Notes: generated by a model not told the origin, from the letters alone. Shown: positions 16,520 to 25,835, counted from the stretch's first letter. The stretch is DNA of 64,000 nt from Myxococcales bacterium (GCA_030652255.1 JAUSAZ010000194.1:43288-107287), one strand, 5' to 3'. Numbers and translations are program-made.

Positions 16520-17647
16520 ATGTCGATGAGGAAGTTGGTTCAGGCCGCCGCGCTGCTCGCGGGATTCTCGGCGACGAGCACGGCGGTCGCGCAGACCGTC
16601 ACGCCGGTCCCTGCAGCCGCCGCGGCCCCCACGCCGGCCCCTGCGCCGGCCCCCGCCGTCGCACCGACCCGCCCGCCGCCGCTGCCCTGGCGCCAGACGC
16701 AGATGCTCGTCACCGCGGGCATGTCGCTCTCCGTCCTCGACCCGAGCATCAACCTCTACGCCAACCGCACGGTCGACATGTCGATCGCGCTGCGCCCCCG
16801 GTGGACCTTCAACCGCATGCTCCAGATGCGCGCGGGTTTGGCGTTCAGCTACGAGTTCACCGACGGCGACTTCACCAGCACCCGCAACGAGCCGCGCTTC
16901 GGCGACATGAACCTCGACCTCTGGGTCACCGGCATCCCGGCGCTCGGCGGCGCGGTGAAGTTCTGGGTCGCCCCGCGGCTCATCTTCCCGGTCTCCGTCG
17001 AGTCGCGCGCCCGCACGATGATCGTCACGCCGGGCCTGGTGCTCCAGGCCGCCTACGGCATCGAGCACGTGCTCGGCGGCGAGCTCGACATCATCGCCAA
17101 CGGCGTGTTCACCCACCCGCTGTACCAGTACACGACGGGCGGCACGCGCACCTACCAGGGCCCCGTGCAGTGCTACGGCTCCCTCGGCGGCGGCAGCTGC
17201 TCCGAGCAGCTCACGGGCCTGTTCAACCCGGCCAACACCGTCTCCTGGGCGCTCATCCTCGCGCAGAGCTGGGAGCACATCTCCCCCGGCGTGTTCTTCT
17301 CGATGCAGCACATCTTCCCGTACCAGGGCTCCTCCGCCGCGGGGCTGCCCAACGGCCAGGCCACGGTGCGCAACAACACCATCTTCGCAGCCTGGGTCGA
17401 CTGGATCGCCACGCCCTGGTTCACGGCGGAGGTCGGCTACCAGGTGTTCCGCACGCTGCTCGACTTCGACGGCACCTACGGCAACCCCTTCTACGCTCCG
17501 CACCAGGACACCCGCTTCTACCTGCAGACGGTGTTCTCCCTCGACAAGATCTACGAGCTCGCCTCCGGGCGCTCGGCGGGCGGCGGCGGCGTGATTCGTA
17601 CGCGCAACACCACCCCGCGTCCGCTCGGCAGCTTCGCGATGTTCTGA
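16520..17647 (+). CDS. Putative outer-membrane beta-barrel protein
   Basis: A 375-residue exported protein. The signal peptide ends near AVAQ, followed by a Pro/Ala-rich linker of about 30 residues and a beta-barrel-like body with alternating aromatic strands, ending in the classical terminal Phe (LGSFAMF). One pair of cysteines (PVQCYGSLGGGSCSE) sits in a likely surface loop. No family name can be given. Two ATGs six bases apart (16520, 16526) are possible; GGGAGAGC is 11 bases before the first. It lies between the motor genes and the PDH operon. Confidence 0.65.
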   Translation: MSMRKLVQAAALLAGFSATSTAVAQTVTPVPAAAAAPTPAPAPAPAVAPTRPPPLPWRQTQMLVTAGMSLSVLDPSINLYANRTVDMSIALRPRWTFNRMLQMRAGLAFSYEFTDGDFTSTRNEPRFGDMNLDLWVTGIPALGGAVKFWVAPRLIFPVSVESRARTMIVTPGLVLQAAYGIEHVLGGELDIIANGVFTHPLYQYTTGGTRTYQGPVQCYGSLGGGSCSEQLTGLFNPANTVSWALILAQSWEHISPGVFFSMQHIFPYQGSSAAGLPNGQATVRNNTIFAAWVDWIATPWFTAEVGYQVFRTLLDFDGTYGNPFYAPHQDTRFYLQTVFSLDKIYELASGRSAGGGGVIRTRNTTPRPLGSFAMF

Positions 17648-17684
17648 TCGCACGCCGGACCCTCACCCGTCGCGACGCGACACC

Positions 17685-17713
17685 TTCCCAAGCACCATCG
17701 CATTCCCTATGCT
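17685..17713 (+). promoter_or_regulatory. Promoter-like site before pdhA
   Basis: TTCCCA (17685-17690) and TATGCT (17708-17713) are 17 bases apart, a fair sigma70 match, about 70 bases before the E1-alpha start codon. Confidence 0.35.
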
Positions 17714-17782
17714 CGACCGGCGCAGCGGACCTCCGTGGTCTGCCAGCGTCGCCCACCGACCTGACGACGAGGGGACCCCCCG

Positions 17783-18745
17783 ATGCCCGTGGCCGCTCCC
17801 ACCGACGAACTCCTCGCCCTGCACCGCCAGATGCTGCTCATCCGCCGCTTCGAGGAGGCCTCGGCGAAGGCCTACTCGCAAGGCAAGATCGGCGGCTTCC
17901 TGCACCTCTACATCGGGCAGGAGGCCAGCGCCGTGGGCGCCCTGGCCAACCTCGGGGAGGGCGACGCGATCGTCGGCACCTACCGCGACCACGGCATCGC
18001 GCTCGCCCGGGGCATGTCTCCGCGCGCGTGCATGGCAGAGCTCTTCGGCAAGGTGACCGGCTGCTCGAAGGGCCTCGGCGGCAGCATGCACTTCTTCGAC
18101 GCCGAGAAGCGGATGCTCGGCGGCGACGGCATCGTGGGCGGGCACGTCGCGGTCGCCGCGGGGGTGGCCTTCGCGTCGAAGTACCGCGGTCGCAAGGAGG
18201 TCACCGTGTGCTTCCTGGGCGAGGGGAGCGTGAGCATCGGGGGCTTCCACGAGGCCCTCTCGCTGGCGTCGCTGTGGGCGCTGCCGCTGGTCGTGATCGT
18301 GGAGAACAACGAGTACTCCATGGGCACGCCGCTCTCGCGCACCCTCTCGGTGCACGACACCAGCCAGAAGGCGCACGGGTACGGGATGGCGAGCGACCGC
18401 TTCGGGACGAGCGACGTGCTGGAGGTGAAGCGCCGCGTGGGCGAGGCCGTCGCGCGGGCGAGGGAGACCTCGAAGCCGACGCTCATCGAGGTGCAGACCT
18501 ACCGGTACCGCGGGCACTCCATGAGCGACCCGGGGAAGTACCGCACCGCCGACGAGGTCGAGCTGCGCAAGAAGACCGACCCGATCGTCAAGGCCGAGGC
18601 AGACCTCCGGGCCGCCGGGGTCTCGGACGCCGACCTCGCGCGCGTCGAGGCGGAGATCGAGGCGGAGGTCGAGGACGCCGTGCGCTTCGCCGACGAGAGC
18701 GCGGAGCCGGGCGAGGAGCTCATCGAGGCATACACCTATGCGTGA
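17783..18745 (+). CDS. pdhA: Pyruvate dehydrogenase E1 component, alpha subunit
   Basis: A 320-residue thiamine-diphosphate enzyme subunit that decarboxylates pyruvate and reductively acetylates the lipoyl group of E2. The ThDP motif runs from GDGIVGGH through GEGSVSIGGFHEAL to VIVENNEYSMGT; the C-terminal YRYRGHSMSDPGKYR region is typical of the E1-alpha phosphorylation-loop area. Length is close to bacterial PdhA of the two-subunit type. It is the first gene of an E1-alpha/E1-beta/E2 operon; its stop overlaps the next start by eight bases. A branched-chain 2-oxoacid role is possible but the neighbours and motifs favour pyruvate. Confidence 0.9.
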   Translation: MPVAAPTDELLALHRQMLLIRRFEEASAKAYSQGKIGGFLHLYIGQEASAVGALANLGEGDAIVGTYRDHGIALARGMSPRACMAELFGKVTGCSKGLGGSMHFFDAEKRMLGGDGIVGGHVAVAAGVAFASKYRGRKEVTVCFLGEGSVSIGGFHEALSLASLWALPLVVIVENNEYSMGTPLSRTLSVHDTSQKAHGYGMASDRFGTSDVLEVKRRVGEAVARARETSKPTLIEVQTYRYRGHSMSDPGKYRTADEVELRKKTDPIVKAEADLRAAGVSDADLARVEAEIEAEVEDAVRFADESAEPGEELIEAYTYA

Positions 18746-19715
18746 ACTGCGGTACCGCGAGGCCCTCCGGGAGGCCATCGCCGAGGAGATGGAGCGGGAC
18801 GATCGCGTCTTCCTGATGGGCGAGGAGGTCGGGTACTACCAGGGTGCGTACAAGGTCAGCGAGGGGCTGCTCGAGCGCTTCGGCACGCGCCGGGTGGTGG
18901 ACACGCCCATCACCGAGGAGGGCTTCGCGGGCGTCGGGGTGGGCGCGGCCATGGTGGGGCTCCGGCCCATCATCGAGTTCATGACCTGGAACTTCAGCGC
19001 CGTGGCCTTCGACCAGATCATCAACCACGCGGCGAAGATCCGGCAGATGTCCGGCGGACAGTTCTCGTGCCCGATCGTGTTCCGCGGGCCCAACGGGGCG
19101 GCGCGGCAGACCGGGGCGCAGCACTCGCAGTGCTGGGAGGCGTTCTACACGCACATCCCCGGGCTGAAGGTGGTGGCGCCCGCGACCGTGGCCGACGCCA
19201 AGGGCCTGCTGAAGAGCGCCATCCGCGATGACAACCCGGTGCTCGTGCTCGAAGACGAGCGGCTCTACGGGCTCAAGGGCGAGGTGCCCGACGGCGACGC
19301 GGTGGTGCCCATCGGCGTGAGCGCGCAGCGGCGCGACGGCGACGCGGTCACCATCGTCACCTGGGGGAAGATGCTCCACATGGTGCTGCCCGCGTGCGAG
19401 CTCCTCGCGAAGGAGGGCGTCGAGTGCGCCGTGATCGACCTGCGCAGCCTGCGCCCGCTCGACCTCGGCCCCACGCTGGCCAGCATCGAGAAGACCGGCC
19501 GGGCGCTCGTGGTGCAGGAGGCGTGGCCCTACGGCGGCGTCGGCGCGGAGGTGGTCGACCGCATCCAGCGCGACGCCTTCGGCGCGCTCAAGGGCCCGGT
19601 GCTGCGGGTGACCGGGCGCGACGCGTCGATGCCCTACAACAAGCACCTCGAAGATTTGACGATCCCGTCGGTGGACACCGTGGTGCGCGGCGTGCGCGCG
19701 GTGCTCGCCTGGTAA
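18738..19715 (+). CDS. pdhB: Pyruvate dehydrogenase E1 component, beta subunit
   Basis: A 325-residue partner of PdhA. It shows the transketolase pyrimidine-binding domain (GEEVGYYQGAYKVSEGLLE, TPITEEGFAGVGVGAAM, FIEFMTWNFSA-type stretch) with the catalytic glutamate in the EEV segment and the C-terminal transketolase domain (LVVQEAWPYGGVGAEV). The two subunits form the alpha2beta2 heterotetramer. The gene overlaps pdhA by eight bases and precedes the E2 gene by 24 bases. Confidence 0.92.
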   Translation: MRELRYREALREAIAEEMERDDRVFLMGEEVGYYQGAYKVSEGLLERFGTRRVVDTPITEEGFAGVGVGAAMVGLRPIIEFMTWNFSAVAFDQIINHAAKIRQMSGGQFSCPIVFRGPNGAARQTGAQHSQCWEAFYTHIPGLKVVAPATVADAKGLLKSAIRDDNPVLVLEDERLYGLKGEVPDGDAVVPIGVSAQRRDGDAVTIVTWGKMLHMVLPACELLAKEGVECAVIDLRSLRPLDLGPTLASIEKTGRALVVQEAWPYGGVGAEVVDRIQRDAFGALKGPVLRVTGRDASMPYNKHLEDLTIPSVDTVVRGVRAVLAW

Positions 19716-19739
19716 GTGGCCGAAGCGTAGGAGTGCATC

Positions 19740-21062
19740 GTGGCGAAGATCATCGAACTCCCCAAGCTCTCCCCGACGATGGAGGAGGGCACGCTCGTGC
19801 GCTGGTCGCGCAAGGAGGGCGACGCCGTCGGCGTCGATGACCTGCTCGCCGAGGTCGAGACCGACAAGGCGACCATGGAGTTTCGCAGCTTCGACAAGGG
19901 GACGCTGCTGAAGATGCTGGTCCCGGAAGGGGCCGTGCTGAAGCTGGGGCAGCCCGTGGCGATCCTCGGCGCGCCCGGCGAGGACATCAGCGCGCTGCTG
20001 GCCTCCGTCGGCGCCGACGCCCCCGCGAAGGAGCAGTCGGCCCCCGCGAAGGAAGAGGCGCCCGAAGAGGAGGAAGCGCCCGCGCGCACGACCCGGGCGC
20101 CCGCGAGCGGCGGCGACCCGGAGTCCGCGGTGGCCAACAGCGAGCAGCCCACCCGGCCGCCGTCGACGAAGCCCGACGGGGCCCCGAGCGACGCAGCGGT
20201 GCGGGGCGAGCGCGGCGTGGCCGGGGCCATCCTGGCGCCGAGCAGCCCGCGGGTGCGGCGCATCGCCCGGGAGCGCGCGGTCGACCTCGACGCCGTGCCG
20301 GGCTCCGGCGAGCGGGGGAGGGTGACCGAGGGGGACCTCGCGCGGCCGTCGGCCCCGAAGGCGCTCGTGCTGCGCGAGGGCGACGTGGCGCGGCCGGCGT
20401 CGTCGATGCGCAAGGTCATCGCGCGGCGGCTGGTCGAGTCCAAGCAGACCGTGCCGCACTTCTACCTGGAGGCCGACCTCGACGTGGAGGCCCTGCTGGG
20501 CTTACGGGAGCAGGTAAACCAGGGCGCCGCGCCGGAGGCGAAGGTGTCCGTCAACGACCTGCTGCTGCGGGCGTGCGCGCTCGCGCTGCGGGCGGTGCCG
20601 GAGGCCAACGCCTCGTGGATCGACGGGCAGATCGTGCAGTACGACCGGGTCGACGTGTCGGTGGCGGTGAGCATCGACGAGGGGCTGCTCACGCCGGTGC
20701 TGCGCGGCGCCGACAAGCTCTCGCTTGCGGCCGTCGCGAAGGCCACCAAGGAGCTCGTGGCGAAGGCCCGCGCCCGCAAGCTGACCCCCGAGGAGATGAC
20801 CGGCGGGACCTTCTCGCTGTCCAACCTGGGGATGTTCCAGATCGACCGCTTCGCGGCGGTGATCAACCCCCCGGAGAGCATGATCCTGGCGGTGGGGGCG
20901 GCCCGCGACGTGCCCGTGGTGAAGGCCGGGGCGGTGGTCCCGGGCAAGCGCTGCGCGGTGACCCTGTCGTGCGACCACCGGGTGGTCGACGGGGCCCTCG
21001 GGGCGAAATGGCTGCTCGCGCTGCGGGGCCTGGTCGAGAGCCCCGTGCGGATCCTGGTGTGA
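19740..21062 (+). CDS. pdhC: Dihydrolipoyl acetyltransferase (E2) of pyruvate dehydrogenase
   Basis: A 440-residue E2. Domains in order: one lipoyl domain (about 1-78, lipoyl-lysine in VETDKATMEF), an Ala/Pro/Glu linker (about 95-160), a peripheral subunit-binding domain (SSPRVRRIARERAVDLDAVPGSG, about 165-200), and the acetyltransferase core with active-site DHRVVDG near the C-terminus. It accepts the acetyl group and passes it to CoA; 24 or 60 copies form the complex core. The start is a GTG at 19740 with an AGGAG site. No E3 gene follows; the operon ends and a hypothetical gene comes after a 52-base gap. Confidence 0.92.
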   Translation: MAKIIELPKLSPTMEEGTLVRWSRKEGDAVGVDDLLAEVETDKATMEFRSFDKGTLLKMLVPEGAVLKLGQPVAILGAPGEDISALLASVGADAPAKEQSAPAKEEAPEEEEAPARTTRAPASGGDPESAVANSEQPTRPPSTKPDGAPSDAAVRGERGVAGAILAPSSPRVRRIARERAVDLDAVPGSGERGRVTEGDLARPSAPKALVLREGDVARPASSMRKVIARRLVESKQTVPHFYLEADLDVEALLGLREQVNQGAAPEAKVSVNDLLLRACALALRAVPEANASWIDGQIVQYDRVDVSVAVSIDEGLLTPVLRGADKLSLAAVAKATKELVAKARARKLTPEEMTGGTFSLSNLGMFQIDRFAAVINPPESMILAVGAARDVPVVKAGAVVPGKRCAVTLSCDHRVVDGALGAKWLLALRGLVESPVRILV

Positions 21063-21114
21063 GCGCCGCGGCGGGGCGTGCTCGGGGCTCGCGCGGGGAG
21101 TATCGTCGGGACCG

Positions 21115-21549
21115 ATGAATCCCAGCAGGATCTTCCTCTCCCAGGAGGCCCTCGACTCGTGGATCGGCGAGGGCCGCGCCGACATCCAGGGCGACGTGCT
21201 CGTCGACAAGGCGGGCGGTCGGCGCTTCCAGCTGCGCGAGGGCGTGCGCTTCCTCGCGGAGGTGTCCGGCGGCGAAGACGCGGGCTCGCTCGTCGGCAGC
21301 GTGAAAGACCTGGTGCAGCTCGGGGCCATGGGCGGCGAGTACATGTCCGATTCGGTGGTGCTGGGCGAGCTCGCCTACGAGGTGCAGCCGGGCTTCGTGG
21401 GCCGGCCGATGGCGCCCAGCGTCCGTGCCGAGCCGACCAAGGAGATCACCCTCCCCCCCGACGAGGCGAAGCCGACGCCCGAGGCGCAGAAGCAGCAGCG
21501 GCAGACCATCCTGGCCCTCCAGGCCTTCTTCCTCAACAACGTGAAGTAG
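21115..21549 (+). CDS. Conserved-type hypothetical protein
   Basis: A 144-residue cytoplasmic protein without signal or membrane segment. The N-terminal half has a compact mixed fold (RIFLSQEALDSWIGEGRAD, DKAGGRRFQLREGVRFLAEV); the C-terminal part is Pro/Glu/Gln-rich and helical. No family was recognised, but composition and coding bias are normal. A -10-like TATCGT lies eight bases before the ATG and there is no Shine-Dalgarno, suggesting a leaderless message. It is followed six bases later by the cytochrome-assembly-like gene. Confidence 0.6.
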   Translation: MNPSRIFLSQEALDSWIGEGRADIQGDVLVDKAGGRRFQLREGVRFLAEVSGGEDAGSLVGSVKDLVQLGAMGGEYMSDSVVLGELAYEVQPGFVGRPMAPSVRAEPTKEITLPPDEAKPTPEAQKQQRQTILALQAFFLNNVK

Positions 21550-21555
21550 GGTCGC

Positions 21556-22365
21556 ATGCTCGGCGGGCTCCTCGCGGCGGCGGCGCTGCTCTACTTCACG
21601 GCGGCGGTGCTGATGCTCACGCACCTCGTCGGCGCGGCCACCTCCCTGGCGGCGCGGCGCGCGGCGACGGCGGGGCTCGGGGGCGCCGTGCTGGCGCACC
21701 TCGCGCACGACGCCCTGCGCTGGGCGGGCACCGGCCGCGGCCCCTTCGCGGGCATCCACGAGGGCCTCTCGACGCTCGCGCTGCTCGTCGCCGTCGTCGC
21801 CCTCGGGCTGCGCCTGCGCGGGGGCCGGCTGGAGACGCTCGGGGTCTTCGTGGCCCCGGTCACGCTCACGATGCTGCTCGCGGCGCAGGGCGCCGACGCG
21901 CGGCCCTCGACGCCGCTCAGCGGCGCGCTGCTGGGCGTGCACGTCGGGTCGACCATCCTGGGCACGGCGGCGTTCACCGTCGCGTTCGCGCTCGCCGCGG
22001 CGTACCTCGTCCAGGAGCGGGAGGTGCGCCAGAAGCGGCTGCGGGGGATGTTCCAGCGGCTGCCGCCCCTGGAGGTGCTCGACGTCGCGAGCTACCGGAG
22101 CATCGCGCTGGGGCTGCCGGCGCTCACCCTGGGCATCGCGACGGGGCTGCTGGCGGGGGTGCAGGAGGCCGTCGGCCGCGGGGTGCCCATCGCCTCGTGG
22201 CGGCACTACCTGGCGCTCGGGGTCTGGGCGGTGTTCGCCGCGGTGCTGGTGCTGCGGGTCGTCGCCGGGTGGCGCGGCCACCGGGCGGCCATCGGGACCA
22301 TCGTCGGGTACGCGAGCGCCGTGGCAGTGCTCTTCGGGTACTTCGTGCGCGGGGCCGGGCGGTGA
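21556..22365 (+). CDS. CcsA/HemX-like membrane protein
   Basis: A 269-residue protein with eight hydrophobic helices, typical of the cytochrome c assembly (CcsA/ResC) and HemX families. The first helix is MLGGLLAAAALLYFTAAVL. The region VHVGSTILGTAAFTVAFALAA and the late VGYASAVAVLFGYF helix match the family layout; the Trp-rich haem-handling motif of true CcsA proteins is not evident, so HemX, which modulates glutamyl-tRNA reductase, is more likely. Its position directly before hemA (GTGA overlap) supports that, since hemX-hemA order is common. Confidence 0.75.
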   Translation: MLGGLLAAAALLYFTAAVLMLTHLVGAATSLAARRAATAGLGGAVLAHLAHDALRWAGTGRGPFAGIHEGLSTLALLVAVVALGLRLRGGRLETLGVFVAPVTLTMLLAAQGADARPSTPLSGALLGVHVGSTILGTAAFTVAFALAAAYLVQEREVRQKRLRGMFQRLPPLEVLDVASYRSIALGLPALTLGIATGLLAGVQEAVGRGVPIASWRHYLALGVWAVFAAVLVLRVVAGWRGHRAAIGTIVGYASAVAVLFGYFVRGAGR

Positions 22366-23693
22366 CCGCCGGCGTCGTCGTCGTGGGCCTCAACCACCGT
22401 ACCGCGCCGGTCGAGGCGAGGGAGCGGCTCGCGGTGCCGCCGGAGGGCCTCGAGGACGCCGCGCGCGCCGTGGCCGCCCTCGAGGGCGTGCGCGAGGCGG
22501 TGGTGATCGCCACCTGCAACCGGGTCGAGCTCTACGCGATGGGCGACGAGACCAGCGCAGTGGCCGCGGAGCTGCGCCGGCACCTCCAGGCGCGCGGCGG
22601 GGCCGGGGTGACGCTCTACGAGCACCGCGGCGAGGCGGCGGTGCGGCACGCGTTCCGGGTGTGCGCGAGCCTCGACTCGCTGGTGGTGGGCGAGCCGCAG
22701 ATACTCGGTCAGGTAAAGGAGGCGGTGGCCGCGGCGCGCGCGGCGGGGGCCCTCCGCGGCGGCCTCGGGCGGGTGATGGCCCGGGCCTTCCAGGCGGCCA
22801 AGCGGGTGCGCTCGGAGACGGGCATCGCGGAGGGGCAGGTGTCCGTCGCGAGCGTGGCCGCGGACCTCGCGCGGGGCATCTTCGGCGACCTCGTCGGGCG
22901 CAAGGTGCTGGTGGTGGGCGCGGGGAAGATGGCCCTCGGGGCGGCGCGCACGCTGGCCCGCGCGGGGGCGTCGCTGCTCATCGCCAACCGGAGCTTCGAG
23001 CGGGCCGCGGCGCTGGCGCGCGAGCACGGGGCGACGGCGCACCCGCTGACGGACCTCGGGATGCTGCTCCAGCACGTCGACGTGGCGGTGTGCTCCACGG
23101 GCGCGAGCGGGTACCTGCTCACCCGGCACGACGTGGCGACGGCCATGAAGGCGCGCCGGGGCCGCGGGCTCTTCCTCATCGACATCGCGGTGCCGCGCAA
23201 CGTCGAGCCAGCCGCGGGCGACCTCGACAGCGTCTTCCTCTACAACGTCGACGACCTCGAGCGGGCGGTGGCGGAGGGCGGCCAGGGGCGCGCCGTCGCG
23301 GCGGCCGAGGCCGAGCGGGTGATCGCCGAGGAGCTCTCGGCGTTTCGCGTCGAGGAGCAGGCGCAGCGCAGCGCGGGGCCGACCATCGTCGCGCTCCGGC
23401 GGCGCTTCCAGGAGGCGGCGGCGGCGGAGCTGGAGCGCTCCCTCGGGGGGAAGCTGCGGCACCTGCCGGAGGGCGACCGGGCGGCGCTCGGGGCGATGCT
23501 CGACGCGCTCACCAACAAGCTCCTGCACGCGCCGACGGCGGCGCTGAAGGAGGCCGCCGGGAGCGCCGACGGCGACGAGGTGCTGCGCGCGGCGCGGTCG
23601 CTCTTCGCCCTCGACGCGGCCCCCGCGGAGATGACCCGGGTGCGCGCGCAGGGCGACGGCACGCCGCAGGCGAAGGTAGGAAACGGGCGATGA
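22362..23693 (+). CDS. hemA: Glutamyl-tRNA reductase
   Basis: A 443-residue enzyme for the first step of the C5 haem pathway, reducing glutamyl-tRNA to glutamate-1-semialdehyde with NADPH. The N-terminal catalytic domain has GLNHRTAPVE and ATCNRVELYA (active-site Cys), then SLVVGEPQILGQVKEA. The Rossmann domain follows (VLVVGAGKMALGAARTL), then the C-terminal dimerisation helices. The start is a GTG at 22362 that overlaps the stop of the HemX-like gene (GTGA); its own stop overlaps the hemC start (ATGA). Translational coupling along the operon is therefore likely. Confidence 0.93.
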   Translation: MTAGVVVVGLNHRTAPVEARERLAVPPEGLEDAARAVAALEGVREAVVIATCNRVELYAMGDETSAVAAELRRHLQARGGAGVTLYEHRGEAAVRHAFRVCASLDSLVVGEPQILGQVKEAVAAARAAGALRGGLGRVMARAFQAAKRVRSETGIAEGQVSVASVAADLARGIFGDLVGRKVLVVGAGKMALGAARTLARAGASLLIANRSFERAAALAREHGATAHPLTDLGMLLQHVDVAVCSTGASGYLLTRHDVATAMKARRGRGLFLIDIAVPRNVEPAAGDLDSVFLYNVDDLERAVAEGGQGRAVAAAEAERVIAEELSAFRVEEQAQRSAGPTIVALRRRFQEAAAAELERSLGGKLRHLPEGDRAALGAMLDALTNKLLHAPTAALKEAAGSADGDEVLRAARSLFALDAAPAEMTRVRAQGDGTPQAKVGNGR

Positions 23694-24595
23694 CGGTGCT
23701 TCGACTGGCCACGCGGAAGAGCGCGCTCGCGCTGGCGCAGAGCCGGCAGGTCGCGCGGACTTTACAAGACCTGGTAAGCGGCCTCCGGGTGGAGGAGGTG
23801 CAGGTGGTGACCCAGGGCGACCGGGTGCTCGACCGTGCGCTCTCGGAGGTCGGGGGCAAGGGGCTGTTCGTGCGGGAGATCGAGGAGGCCCTGCTCGACG
23901 GCCGGGCCGACCTCGCGGTGCACTCGATGAAGGACCTCCCGGCGCAGATGGCGGCGGGGCTCGCGCTGGCGGCGGTTCCGCGGCGGGAGAGCCCGTGGGA
24001 CGCGCTGGTGACGCCAGCGGGCGTCGGGCTCGACGCGCTGCCGCCGGGGGCGCGGCTGGGCACGAGCTCGCTGCGGCGCTCGCGCACCGTGAAGGCGGCG
24101 CGGCCCGACCTGGAGGTGGTGCTGCTGCGCGGCAACGTCGACACGCGCCTGCGGCGCCTGGAGGCGGGGGACTTCGACGCGATCATCCTGGCCGAGGCGG
24201 GGCTGCGCCGGCTGGGGCTCTCGCCGGCGCGGGTGCTCATGGAGGGCGCGATGGTGCCCGCGGTGGCGCAGGGCGCGCTGGCATTGCAGACGCGGGAGGG
24301 CGACGCGGCGTCCCGGGCCATCGTGGGGCTGCTGCACCACGAGGCGACGTCCCTGGAGACCGAGGCCGAGCGGGCGGTGCTCGGGGCCCTGTCGGGCGAC
24401 TGCGGCACGCCGCTGGGCGCCCTCGCGCGGCTCGACGCCGCGACCGGGCGCATGCGCCTGGAGGGCTTCTACGCCCACCCGACGGGCCCGGCGTGGTGCC
24501 GGCGCGAGGAGACCGCGGCGGTGCGCGACGTCGCCGACGCCCGGCGCCTCGGGGCGGCGGTGGGCGCGGCGCTGCTGGCGGCGATCGGGGACTGA
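23690..24595 (+). CDS. hemC: Hydroxymethylbilane synthase (porphobilinogen deaminase)
   Basis: A 301-residue cytoplasmic enzyme that joins four porphobilinogens into hydroxymethylbilane. It shows LRLATRKSALALAQS, VGGKGLFVREIEEAL, the substrate-binding HSMKDLP, and GTSSLRRS; the cofactor-anchoring Cys lies in SGDCGTPLGALA, slightly changed from the usual GGCQVPIG. The ATG overlaps the hemA stop by four bases. With the HemX-like gene and hemA it forms a three-gene haem operon. Confidence 0.92.
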   Translation: MTVLRLATRKSALALAQSRQVARTLQDLVSGLRVEEVQVVTQGDRVLDRALSEVGGKGLFVREIEEALLDGRADLAVHSMKDLPAQMAAGLALAAVPRRESPWDALVTPAGVGLDALPPGARLGTSSLRRSRTVKAARPDLEVVLLRGNVDTRLRRLEAGDFDAIILAEAGLRRLGLSPARVLMEGAMVPAVAQGALALQTREGDAASRAIVGLLHHEATSLETEAERAVLGALSGDCGTPLGALARLDAATGRMRLEGFYAHPTGPAWCRREETAAVRDVADARRLGAAVGAALLAAIGD

Positions 24596-24671
24596 CCCCG
24601 GCGCCAGCGCACCGACATAGGCGGTTGATGGCACCCGACGAGTCGTGGAAGGCTGCGACCTGAAGCCCACG

Positions 24672-25784
24672 ATGAGCGACCACCAAGCCAACCCCGCCGA
24701 CGACGCCGCCCTCGCCGATGATGTCTTCAAGCGCTGGGCGCAGCGCCCGGTGCGCTTCGCGGTGGGGGCGCCGTCACTCGACGACCCCGAGGTGATGCGC
24801 GCGCTGCGGGCGGAGACGCACCCCTGGGGCGTGCCGAAGAGCCAGCAGCCCCCGGAGGTCGAGAGCGAGCCGCCGCCGCAGGGGGAGAACCTCCTCGCGC
24901 GGCTGCGCCCGGCGGTGGTCATCCTCACGCAGCCGCACGCCCCGGCGGCGCCGGACGACGCGAGCGACCTGCCGCTGTTGATGGTGCTGTATGTGCGCGA
25001 GGGGACGCGGCTCGTCGGCCGGGTGCTCCCGCTCGACGCGTCCATCGGCGAAATCTTCATCGGGCGCACGCCCGACAACGCGCTGGTGCTCGACGACGGC
25101 TCGGTGTCGCGCAGGCACGCGTCGCTCACCCACGGCGAAGAGGGCTGGACGCTGCGCGACCTCGGGAGCACCAACGGCACCTTCGTCAACGGGGTGCGGG
25201 TGCGCGAGGCGCTGCTCCGCGACGGCGACCGGGTGCGGGTGGGCGGGGTGATCCTCCAGGGCGTGCTCGACGCGCCGCGCGCGCAGCGGGTCGACGAGAT
25301 CCGCGCGCACCTGGAGACCATCGACGTGCTCACCGACGCGGCCACGGAGCTGGGCCTCATCGCGCGCATGGAGGCCTGGGCCCACGCGGCGGGGCGACCC
25401 GAGGCGCTGCTCGTCGTGCTCGACCTCGACGGCCTCGGGGCGATCAACCAGAAGTACGGCGAGCTCGTCGGGGATGACGCCATCGTGGCGGTGGCCGAGC
25501 GGCTGCGCCGCATCCTGCCGGGCGGGGTGACGTACGCGCGGCTGGGCGGCGGGGAGTTCGCGCTCTGGCGCTCCGAGCCGCTGGCGGGGGGCGTCGCGGC
25601 GCTGTCCGAGCAGGTGACCGACGGCATCGCGGCGGAGGCGCTCGGGCTGCAGGAGGGGCGCCTCCGGGCCACGGTCACGGCGGCGGGCACGCGGGTGCTG
25701 CCCGGGGCCGAGGCGCCTGCGCTGGTGCTGGCCCGGGTGCGCGAGGCGATGCGGCTGCTGAAGCGCGCCCGCTCGCCCCGCTAG
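24672..25784 (+). CDS. FHA domain plus degenerate GGDEF domain protein
   Basis: A 370-residue signalling protein. A disordered N-terminal part leads to an FHA domain (about 115-205: IGRTPDNALVLDD, SVSRRHASL, GSTNGTFVNG), which reads phosphothreonine. A GGDEF-type domain follows (about 225-365): the first metal Asp is kept in VLDLDGLGAINQKYGELVGDD, but the signature reads GGGEF, so the third residue lost its acid. Cyclic-di-GMP synthesis is therefore unlikely and a binding or scaffold role more so. The ATG at 24672 was chosen; an in-frame GTG at 24645 would add nine residues. It stands alone after hemC. Confidence 0.82.
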   Translation: MSDHQANPADDAALADDVFKRWAQRPVRFAVGAPSLDDPEVMRALRAETHPWGVPKSQQPPEVESEPPPQGENLLARLRPAVVILTQPHAPAAPDDASDLPLLMVLYVREGTRLVGRVLPLDASIGEIFIGRTPDNALVLDDGSVSRRHASLTHGEEGWTLRDLGSTNGTFVNGVRVREALLRDGDRVRVGGVILQGVLDAPRAQRVDEIRAHLETIDVLTDAATELGLIARMEAWAHAAGRPEALLVVLDLDGLGAINQKYGELVGDDAIVAVAERLRRILPGGVTYARLGGGEFALWRSEPLAGGVAALSEQVTDGIAAEALGLQEGRLRATVTAAGTRVLPGAEAPALVLARVREAMRLLKRARSPR

Positions 25785-25835
25785 GGACGTCGCCCACTGT
25801 CGATCGGCGCGGCGCCGTCCCACATGGGCGGGCAT

